Shown here one piece after another: positions 5,467 through 11,256 of a stretch of DNA of 11,256 nucleotides. The first letter of the stretch is position 1, and the number at the start of each line of letters is the position of its first letter. Source of the DNA: Bacteroidales bacterium (GTDB lineage: Bacteria; Bacteroidota; Bacteroidia; Bacteroidales; BM520); contig JAQVPY010000059.1 in assembly GCA_028701815.1 (NCBI GenBank), positions 1 through 11,256 on the forward strand. The letters run 5' to 3'. A program made the position numbers and the translations under genes. The notes beneath the pieces are model-generated. The model did not search any database and was not told the origin of the DNA. It saw nothing but the letters and a program-made list of their open reading frames with translations.

Positions 5467-6501
5467 ATGCCAAGAATGATTGATTGTATGATAGAATATC
5501 AAAATAATTTACAAACGCTTAGACTTAAAGAATTGCTATATTCGGCAAAAAATGTAGTCTTCTGTTCTCATAGTTCACCCGATGGTGATGCTGTCGGCTG
5601 CCTTCTTGCATTCGCTAATTTTTTTGACGGAATAAAGAATTATTCGTTCGTTTTACCCGACCCATGCCCCGAATTTCTTAGATGGATGCCACTCTGCGAC
5701 AGAATACTCGATTCGCATAATAACCCTGCCGAGTTGAATAAAGCCTTTGAAACGGCCGACTTGCTTGTCGCCCTTGATTTTAATGACCCGGGGCGTCTTA
5801 AATCTCTCTCCGAAATATTTCTCTCATCTAATGCACTTAAAGTTTGTATCGATCATCACCCGCTCGTATATGATAAATATGATGCTCTTATTTGCACAGT
5901 CAATACTTCTTCGGCATCGGAACTCGTATATCAGTTCCTGATGGATTGCTCCTCCGATCATCCTATAGATAAGAATACTGCGACTGCCATTTATACCGGT
6001 ATTATTACCGATACGGGCTCACTAAGCTTTAGCTGTAATCATCCTTCGACTTATTCCGCACTCGTTAACCTCGTAAATGCTGGCGTAGATGGTGCGTATG
6101 TGCATACTATGGTGTTTGATAATTACCCGTGTGAACGAACAAAACTCCTCGGATATGTCCTGAATGATAAACTTATTGTGAATCCTCAAAGACATTTTGC
6201 TTATTATGCTATCTCTCTTGAGGAACTTGACAGGTTCGCTTATCGCGACGGATATATGGAGGGCTTTATCAATTATGCTCTGAATAATAGAAATGTCAAA
6301 CTCGCCGCCTCTTTTGTGGAACAGAACGACCGAGTGCGCATTTCCTTGCGCTCAAAAGGGCGTACTGATGTTAATAAACTTGCTATGGAGCATTTTAATG
6401 GCGGCGGTCATGTGAATGCCTCCGGCGGAAGTTGGTATGTCGATACGGGCTCTGCAATTGAACTGTTTCTTGAAGTAGTGGATAATTATATCTGTGATTA
6501 A
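5467..6501 (+). CDS. DHH/DHHA1 family phosphoesterase, NrnA-like nanoRNase / pAp phosphatase
   Basis: The 344 residues hold both domains of the DHH family. Metal-binding motifs in the DHH domain are SHSSPDGDAVG (His35, Asp39, Asp41), VALDFND (Asp104), CIDHHP (Asp129, His130, His131) and TGIITDTG (Asp182). The C-terminal DHHA1 domain has GGGHVNASGG at about 312-321, which binds the substrate phosphates. Members with this layout degrade oligoribonucleotides of 2-5 nt and/or dephosphorylate pAp with Mn2+ in the cytoplasm. Which activity dominates cannot be read from sequence. The start is uncertain: ATG codons occur at 5467, 5476 and 5488 in frame, with no ribosome binding site. 5488 gives the length closest to typical family members, and I list the first one downstream of the promoter. 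The FKBP gene follows after 7 bases, so the two are likely co-transcribed. Confidence 0.9.
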   Translation: MPRMIDCMIEYQNNLQTLRLKELLYSAKNVVFCSHSSPDGDAVGCLLAFANFFDGIKNYSFVLPDPCPEFLRWMPLCDRILDSHNNPAELNKAFETADLLVALDFNDPGRLKSLSEIFLSSNALKVCIDHHPLVYDKYDALICTVNTSSASELVYQFLMDCSSDHPIDKNTATAIYTGIITDTGSLSFSCNHPSTYSALVNLVNAGVDGAYVHTMVFDNYPCERTKLLGYVLNDKLIVNPQRHFAYYAISLEELDRFAYRDGYMEGFINYALNNRNVKLAASFVEQNDRVRISLRSKGRTDVNKLAMEHFNGGGHVNASGGSWYVDTGSAIELFLEVVDNYICD

Positions 6502-6508
6502 ACCATTT

Positions 6509-7090
6509 ATGAATAAAATACCCTTAAAACGATTGAGCTTTTTATGCTCGTTTTTTGTCGCCGTATTCCTGTTAATTTGCTCCTGTACCAGAAATAAGGA
6601 GACGTCTGCCGGACCTACTGCTTCTGATGATAATGTGCTGTTTCCCGTTGATGAGCAAACACTGGAAAATGCTAACCGTGATGCTGTAAGAAAAGAGAAT
6701 ATTCAAATAGGCGACTTTATCGAAAGATACGGATGGAATAATATGAAAGAATCCGGCACAGGATTGAGATATTGGATATATTCGTCAGTCGATGATAAGG
6801 CGACAAAGGTGGAAAAGGGGAGTATGGTTCTGCTTGATTACTCTATCGTCTTTTTAAACGGAGATACCGTATATTCTTCAAACCGCGACGGAGTTAAGGA
6901 GTTTGTGATCGGCCGCTCTAATGAAATATCCGGTCTCGAAGAAGGCCTGATGCTTATGCATAAGGGAGATAAGGCGAAACTGATCGTCCCCTCCTTTTTG
7001 GCTTATGGTATTACAGGAGATTTTAATAAAATTTCGATTAAAAATACTCTGGTATATGATGTCTACGTTTTAGATGTACTTAATTATTAA
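6509..7090 (+). CDS. FKBP-type peptidyl-prolyl isomerase lipoprotein (GldI-like)
   Basis: From the ATG at 6509 the protein has 193 residues. A lipoprotein signal peptide ends in LLICSC, with Cys26 the probable lipidation site. A charged linker follows, then an FKBP domain from about residue 95 to the end: KGSMVLLDYSIVFLNGD, GLEEGLMLMHKGDKAKLIVPSFLAYG and VYDVYVLDV are the usual FKBP strands and helix. It should catalyse proline cis-trans isomerisation and help fold proteins in the periplasm or at the outer membrane. It resembles GldI-type lipoproteins of Bacteroidota. Some drug-binding aromatic positions look replaced, so activity is inferred rather than certain. A GTG at 6494 would overlap the DHH gene and only lengthen the signal peptide, so I prefer 6509. 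It lies between the DHH gene (7-base gap) and galK (6-base gap). Confidence 0.9.
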   Translation: MNKIPLKRLSFLCSFFVAVFLLICSCTRNKETSAGPTASDDNVLFPVDEQTLENANRDAVRKENIQIGDFIERYGWNNMKESGTGLRYWIYSSVDDKATKVEKGSMVLLDYSIVFLNGDTVYSSNRDGVKEFVIGRSNEISGLEEGLMLMHKGDKAKLIVPSFLAYGITGDFNKISIKNTLVYDVYVLDVLNY

Positions 7091-7096
7091 TATAAT

Positions 7097-8275
7097 ATGG
7101 ATAAAAACACATTGATTCATAACGCTAAAAGCGTATTTCATGATAATGATAACCCAATCTCAGGAGCGTATTTTGCACCGAGCAGAGTCAATCTTATTGG
7201 TGAACATATAGACTATAACGGTGGATATGTGCTGCCGTTTTCTATTTCGTTTGGTACCTGGCTTGTGGTTATCCCAAATAACCTCGGCATTCATCGAATG
7301 TTTTCCGAAAATGTCCCTGATAAAGGCGTCTGCTCTCTGCCTGTGGACTGTTTTATTCCCGCCGTGCCAAATGAGTGGTATAATTATCCTTTCGGCGTTA
7401 TTAAAGAGTTTTATAATAAGCATTTTGTACTTTCTCCTTCTGACTTTTATTTTTTCGGAAATATTCCTATGGCTTCCGGATTGTCGTCTTCTGCGTCAAT
7501 TGAAGATGTTACCGCCATCGCCCTAAATGATATAACAAAAGCGAGACTTGATACCCTTTCTTTAGTCAAAATGGCCAAGTCGTGTGAGAACAATTTTGTC
7601 GGCATGAACTGCGGTATTATGGATCAATTTGCAATCTGCTTCGGTAAGAAGAATAAGGCGGTGCTGCTTAACTGTAATTCGCTCGATTATTCATATATCG
7701 ACTTTATTCTGCCGGACGATGTAACACCGTTGCTAATTAATACCAATAAGCCTCATAATCTTATCGAATCGAAATATAATGAACGGTGCGAAGAGTGTGC
7801 GGAAATACTTAAATCTATTAACGAAGTTAGGAAAGATAAATTAATATATCTATGCGAGTTAAATAGCGAAGAAATGGATCGGTATAAAACGATATTACAT
7901 TCTGAGAAACTTCGTCGTCGGTTTAATCATGTCGTTACGGAAAATATGAGAGTCTTCGAAACGGTAGAAGCTTTAAAGGCGGGAAAAATAGACAGGGTTG
8001 GACGCCTTATGTTTGCTTCTCATCATTCGTTACGATATGATTATGAAGTGTCGGGGATAGAACTTGACACTATAGTAGATATAGCCAAAAATACAGAAGG
8101 TGTGATAGGGGCGAGAATGACAGGCGGTGGTTTTGGAGGATGCGCCATCAGTCTCGTGAAAAAAAATAAGGTGGAGAATTTTATTAAGACAGTGTCCGAT
8201 AAATATCCTAATATAACAGGCTTCTCGCCGAGTTTTTATCTCGTATGCAGCGAGGATGGTGCAAAAAAAATATAA
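7097..8275 (+). CDS. galK: Galactokinase (GHMP family)
   Basis: 392 residues, normal for the family. It phosphorylates galactose at C1 with ATP, the first Leloir step, in the cytoplasm. The galactokinase signature is present: APSRVNLIGEHIDYNGGYVLP (about 27-47), with Arg30, Glu36, His37 and Asp39 for sugar binding and catalysis. The GHMP ATP loop is IPMASGLSSSAS (123-134). CGIMDQ places the catalytic Asp at 176. Motif 3 is ARMTGGGFGGC (339-349). A related sugar kinase of the same family cannot be wholly excluded, but GEHxDYN with CGxMDQ favours galactose. It is the third gene of the DHH operon, 6 bases after the FKBP gene. No galT, epimerase or sugar transporter is in the window. The region after it up to 8288 shows no clear terminator hairpin. 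Confidence 0.93.
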   Translation: MDKNTLIHNAKSVFHDNDNPISGAYFAPSRVNLIGEHIDYNGGYVLPFSISFGTWLVVIPNNLGIHRMFSENVPDKGVCSLPVDCFIPAVPNEWYNYPFGVIKEFYNKHFVLSPSDFYFFGNIPMASGLSSSASIEDVTAIALNDITKARLDTLSLVKMAKSCENNFVGMNCGIMDQFAICFGKKNKAVLLNCNSLDYSYIDFILPDDVTPLLINTNKPHNLIESKYNERCEECAEILKSINEVRKDKLIYLCELNSEEMDRYKTILHSEKLRRRFNHVVTENMRVFETVEALKAGKIDRVGRLMFASHHSLRYDYEVSGIELDTIVDIAKNTEGVIGARMTGGGFGGCAISLVKKNKVENFIKTVSDKYPNITGFSPSFYLVCSEDGAKKI

Positions 8276-8288
8276 TTACGAAAAATGC

Positions 8289-8320
8289 TGTGCCTCTTTC
8301 TGAAAAAAAACATATCTTTG
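8289..8320 (+). promoter_or_regulatory. Promoter of the bamD-rpoZ-DUF4835-recN operon
   Basis: TATCTTTG at 8313-8320 is an exact -7 match. TGTG at 8289-8292, 20 bases upstream, is a plausible -33 element. An eight-A run (8303-8310) precedes the -7 box. The ATG is 22 bases downstream of it. Confidence 0.75.
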
Positions 8321-8342
8321 CAAATTGTAGTATAAAACGTCG

Positions 8343-9152
8343 ATGAAAAGAAAAAACATAATTATTGCTTTTATTTTGTTGCTGTCGTGTGTGGTGACAT
8401 TGCCTTCTTGTTCCAATACAAAGACGGGTTTTACCAAATTACTGAAATCCGATGATAGAGACTTGATGTTTAATGAGGCCGTTGCATATTATGAAAAGGG
8501 TAGCTATGTAAAAGCGTTGCAACTTTTCGACAGGATAGCGGTACTGGTAAAGGGAACCGACAAGGAAGAACCTCTGAATTATTATTATGCGCAATGCTAT
8601 TATGAACAGAGCGACTATGTCCTTGCAAATTATTACTTTAAGAGATATGTCAGCCAGTTCCCGTTCAGTCGCCGTGCCGACGAATGTGCCTACCTGGCAG
8701 CTATATGCAAGTATATGGAGTCTTCTTCATATTCTCTCGATCCGACACCTACTACCGAGGCTATTAGCGAACTGCAGTCGTATATCAACACATACCCGCA
8801 AAGCGATAAAATTGAAATGTGTAATGTGTATATCGATGAATTAAGAAATAAACTTGAAGAAAAAGATTATCAGATTGCCCTAATGTACTACAAAATGGAG
8901 GAATATAAGGCATCTGTGGTCTGCTTTAATAATATATTGAAAGATTATCCGAGTACGACTCACAGGGAAGAAATCATGTATAGAATCGTCTGTGCCCAAT
9001 ATGAGTTTGCTAAAAACAGCGTGACCGATAAGAAGAAAGACCGCTTTAAAGACGTGGTGACCTCATATCAAAAGTTCCTGTCAGCATTTCCAGAATCGAA
9101 ATATCTTTCAATCGTTGAAGATTACTACAATTTAGCTAAAAAGAATATTTAA
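8343..9152 (+). CDS. bamD: Outer membrane protein assembly factor BamD
   Basis: 269 residues. A lipoprotein signal peptide ends in TLPSC, with Cys23 lipidated. The rest consists of TPR-like helical repeats: FNEAVAYYEKGSYVKALQLFDRI (about residues 43-65), NYYYAQCYYEQSDYVLANYYFKRYVSQFP (about 79-107), IALMYYKMEEYKASVVCFNNILKDYP and a final helix with YQKFLSAFPESKY. This order of repeats, with a Phe-Pro or Tyr-Pro ending each pair, is characteristic of BamD (YfiO). The protein is anchored in the inner leaflet of the outer membrane and works with BamA to insert beta-barrel proteins. It is normally essential. It is the first gene of its operon and is followed after 15 bases by rpoZ, an association I recall as common in Bacteroidota. 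Confidence 0.95.
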   Translation: MKRKNIIIAFILLLSCVVTLPSCSNTKTGFTKLLKSDDRDLMFNEAVAYYEKGSYVKALQLFDRIAVLVKGTDKEEPLNYYYAQCYYEQSDYVLANYYFKRYVSQFPFSRRADECAYLAAICKYMESSSYSLDPTPTTEAISELQSYINTYPQSDKIEMCNVYIDELRNKLEEKDYQIALMYYKMEEYKASVVCFNNILKDYPSTTHREEIMYRIVCAQYEFAKNSVTDKKKDRFKDVVTSYQKFLSAFPESKYLSIVEDYYNLAKKNI

Positions 9153-9167
9153 AATATAAACAAAACT

Positions 9168-9617
9168 ATGGTCGATTTTAAAAAGATTAAGACAAATACT
9201 GAAGCCGTTACAAGAAATTTAAACGATTTTGACAAAGAAACGGATAATATTTACGAATCTGTTGCAATCCTTGCAAAAAGAGCTAATCAAATCAGTACTG
9301 AAATTAAAGATGAACTGCTTCGTAAAATAGAAGAATTCCAAACTCCAATGAGCGAAAATCTTGAGGAGGTCTTCGAAAATAGAGAACAAATAGAACTGGC
9401 AAAGTTTTATGAGCAATTGCCTAAGCCGACACTTATAGCAATTTACGAATTTTTAAACGACCGTCTTAATTATGCTTATCCCGAAAAGAAGGAAGAGGAA
9501 GTCCTTATCGTCCATGCCGACGACCAAAAGGAAAGAAAGTCGGAAGAAGATGCCGAGGCCGCAATTAAAGCTTCTGCTACTGACCCTGAACCCGAGTCAC
9601 GGGATCTCGATATTTAA
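9168..9617 (+). CDS. rpoZ: RNA polymerase omega subunit, Bacteroidetes type, with acidic C-terminal extension
   Basis: The core matches the Bacteroidetes omega subunit: VTRNLNDFDKETDNIYESVAILAKRANQIS (about 14-43) is the conserved NIYE-x-AKRANQIS segment. It is followed by EEVFENREQIELAKFYEQLPKPTLIAIYEFL. Omega binds the beta' subunit and helps assemble RNA polymerase. Total length is 149 residues, while typical members as I recall have about 110. The extra ~37 residues (from about 112) are strongly charged: KKEEEVL, then KERKSEEDAEAAIKA and EPESRDLDI. They look disordered. The gene is 15 bases after bamD and 10 before the DUF4835 gene. There is no Shine-Dalgarno, only an A-rich region before the ATG. 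Identification is strong for the core, and the role of the tail is unknown. Confidence 0.9.
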   Translation: MVDFKKIKTNTEAVTRNLNDFDKETDNIYESVAILAKRANQISTEIKDELLRKIEEFQTPMSENLEEVFENREQIELAKFYEQLPKPTLIAIYEFLNDRLNYAYPEKKEEEVLIVHADDQKERKSEEDAEAAIKASATDPEPESRDLDI

Positions 9618-9627
9618 TTAAGCTGCA

Positions 9628-10524
9628 ATGAAAAGAATCCTCCTAATAGTAATGTCCGCGTTGATTGTAATTAGTATTAACGCTCAGGACTTTAAATGTA
9701 CCTTCAGCGTTACTTCGAATACTAACGATGGAAATACCGACAGGACGCGTTTTCAGGAGATGCAAAAAACTATTCAGGAGTTTATTAATAGCGTTAAATG
9801 GTGTAATTATAATATCGGCCCCGAAGAAAGAATCGAATGCACGATGCAACTGGTGATAACGGAAATTATTTCTTCAGATGAATATAACGGCTATATGAAT
9901 ATCGGACTTCGCCGCCCTGTGTATAACTCTTCTTATACTACAACATTACTGTCGTTGGTAGATGATAAGGTTAGATTTACTTATAATGAAGGCGAACCAC
10001 TGATTTTTAATGAGGGTACTTTCGATAGTAATTTAACCTCACTTATAGCTTATTATATGTATATTTTCCTCGGTATCGACTTCGATACGTTTGCGCCTAA
10101 AGGAGGTACGGAATATTTCGATAAAGCACAATCTATCGTCAACGCAGCTCAGTCGGCCGTCGAATCCGGATGGAAATTATACGAATCAAAACAGAATCGC
10201 TATTGGCTCGTGGAAAATATGCTAAATAATTCTTACTCCGGTATTCGCGATTTTCTCTATCTCTATCACCTGAAAGGCCTCGATGCAATGTATGATAATA
10301 CAACACTTGCTACTTCTTATGTTACTCAAGCCGTTGAAAAACTTAGAGCTGCTAATAGACAGAAACCGGGCTTATATGCCGTGACCCTTGTTCTTGAGGC
10401 TAAACGCGATGAGATGGTTAAGCTCTATTCCGGCGCTCCCGATAATGACAAAACGAAGTTTTTACAGGTGATGACCGAAATTGACCCGTCTAATATCTCA
10501 ACCTATAATAAAATTAAGCAATAA
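9628..10524 (+). CDS. DUF4835 family exported protein, possibly T9SS-linked PorD
   Basis: 298 residues with a classic signal peptide: MKRILLIVMSALIVISINA, likely cleaved after Ala19, leaving QDF at the mature N-terminus. The mature part fits the Bacteroidota family DUF4835: an early strand (FKCTFSVTSN), a central section with RRPVYNSSYTTTLLS and the conserved NLTSLIAYYMYIFLGIDFDTFAPKGG, and a helical C-terminal half with SGIRDFLYLYHLKGLD. It is probably periplasmic or outer-membrane associated. I recall this family being labelled PorD, a component of type IX secretion, but I am not certain. The secreted peptidase with a T9SS signal in this same window shows that the organism uses that system. 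It sits between rpoZ and recN, and the recN start abuts its stop. Confidence 0.85.
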   Translation: MKRILLIVMSALIVISINAQDFKCTFSVTSNTNDGNTDRTRFQEMQKTIQEFINSVKWCNYNIGPEERIECTMQLVITEIISSDEYNGYMNIGLRRPVYNSSYTTTLLSLVDDKVRFTYNEGEPLIFNEGTFDSNLTSLIAYYMYIFLGIDFDTFAPKGGTEYFDKAQSIVNAAQSAVESGWKLYESKQNRYWLVENMLNNSYSGIRDFLYLYHLKGLDAMYDNTTLATSYVTQAVEKLRAANRQKPGLYAVTLVLEAKRDEMVKLYSGAPDNDKTKFLQVMTEIDPSNISTYNKIKQ

Positions 10525-11256
10525 TTGATAAGAACTTTATCTATATCAAATTATGCCCTTATTGACTCTCTGAATATCGATTTTGAAAAAGGGTTTACCG
10601 CTCTTACAGGAGAAACCGGCGCGGGTAAGTCAATTTTACTCGGAGCTATTGCCCTTATCCTCGGTGAACGTGCCGATACAAAGTCACTCTTTTATAAGGA
10701 TAAAAAATGTGTCATCGAAGCCTCGTTCGATACTCCCCTTAATTCGTTTAATGCCCTCTTCGAAGAACTTAATGTGGACCCTTTCGAGGTGTCTATCGTC
10801 CGTAGAGAAATTACCCCTCAGGGTAAATCACGCATCTTTATCAACGACTCTCCCGTCCCCCTTACTACACTTAAAACTTTCGGAACTAAACTTATTGACC
10901 TCCATACCCAATACCAGAAATTCTATCTTAGTAATAATGAACGTCAACTCGAATTTCTCGACGAATTTCTCGATGATAAATCTATCCTTCTTGCATATAT
11001 AAATGCCTTCTCTAATTATATGTCTATATGCCAAAAATTGGCACATAAGACTTTGGAACTGAACAAAATATCAGAGGAACAGGATTATTATGAGTTTCTT
11101 CACAAGGAACTCGACGAGGCTGTGCTTCACCCTGACGAAGATAAAATAGTCGAACAGGAACTTGCTGTTCTTGATAACAGCGAACTTTTGAAGGAAAAGT
11201 TGTCGTCGTCCTCACAAATGCTTTCCGGCGACGATATGCAGGAAGGGATTACGGGT
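10525..11256 (+). CDS. recN: DNA repair protein RecN, N-terminal part, cut by window edge
   Basis: 244 residues are visible in one open frame to the window edge. They begin MIRTLSISNYALIDSLNIDF, the usual RecN opening. Walker A is GETGAGKS (29-36) and is followed by ILLGAIALILGERAD. The segment IVRREITPQGKSRIFIND, then LIDLHTQYQ, is the RecN-specific continuation before the coiled coil, which starts near residue 150. RecN is an SMC-like ATPase that acts early at DNA double-strand breaks in the cytoplasm. The start is a TTG at 10525, directly after the DUF4835 stop (10522-10524), with no intervening base. The protein alignment needs the residues encoded there. The Walker B half and C-terminus lie outside the window. 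Confidence 0.95.
   Translation, partial: MIRTLSISNYALIDSLNIDFEKGFTALTGETGAGKSILLGAIALILGERADTKSLFYKDKKCVIEASFDTPLNSFNALFEELNVDPFEVSIVRREITPQGKSRIFINDSPVPLTTLKTFGTKLIDLHTQYQKFYLSNNERQLEFLDEFLDDKSILLAYINAFSNYMSICQKLAHKTLELNKISEEQDYYEFLHKELDEAVLHPDEDKIVEQELAVLDNSELLKEKLSSSSQMLSGDDMQEGITG

Noticed and set aside
6494..6508. GTG start for the FKBP lipoprotein
   Set aside because: It overlaps the DHH stop codon and adds residues before an already complete lipoprotein signal; ATG at 6509 is sufficient.

Overview
The window looks like chromosomal DNA from a member of the Bacteroidota, most likely Bacteroidales. The evidence is the repeated Bacteroidetes-type -7 promoter element (TAnnTTTG), A/T-rich regions instead of Shine-Dalgarno sequences before start codons, a secreted peptidase with a type IX secretion sorting domain, and several families largely confined to this phylum (DUF6913, DUF4835, the divergent RpoZ, the FKBP lipoprotein behind an NrnA-like DHH protein). 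The tRNA gene does not encode CCA. No insertion sequence, prophage structural gene or CRISPR array is visible. Most of the window is ordinary core genome, densely packed.

Layout. Positions 1-1965 are a tight minus-strand operon: DUF6913 gene, dapA (lysine/diaminopimelate synthesis), a tiny unrecognised lipoprotein, and the start of lpd (dihydrolipoyl dehydrogenase, cut by the window edge). It appears to be transcribed from a promoter almost touching the first start codon. A tRNA-His gene with its own promoter and terminator reads away from it (2023-2187). Next comes a plus-strand pair with overlapping stop and start: an NADP-type short-chain dehydrogenase and a T9SS-exported subtilisin-like peptidase (2238-4726).

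Positions 4737-5367 are the most regulatory part. A minus-strand Xre/Cro-type regulator is flanked by matching near-palindromes (GTTTA-N6-TAAAC). One covers its own -7 promoter box. The other lies at its 3' end inside the hairpin that ends the convergent transcripts. A further, longer dyad lies upstream, towards the next gene. This reads as a small autoregulated switch.

Positions 5444-8275 are a plus-strand operon: DHH phosphoesterase (NrnA-like), FKBP-type prolyl isomerase lipoprotein and galactokinase. Positions 8289 to the end are a second plus-strand operon: bamD (outer-membrane assembly), rpoZ (RNA polymerase omega, with an unusual acidic tail), a DUF4835 exported protein and recN (DNA repair, partial, TTG start directly after the preceding stop). 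Three plus-strand promoters share the same 12 bases, TATCTTTGCAAA, each just after an A-tract.

I see no clearly new multi-gene system. The most promising unexplained structure is the operator set around the Xre regulator.
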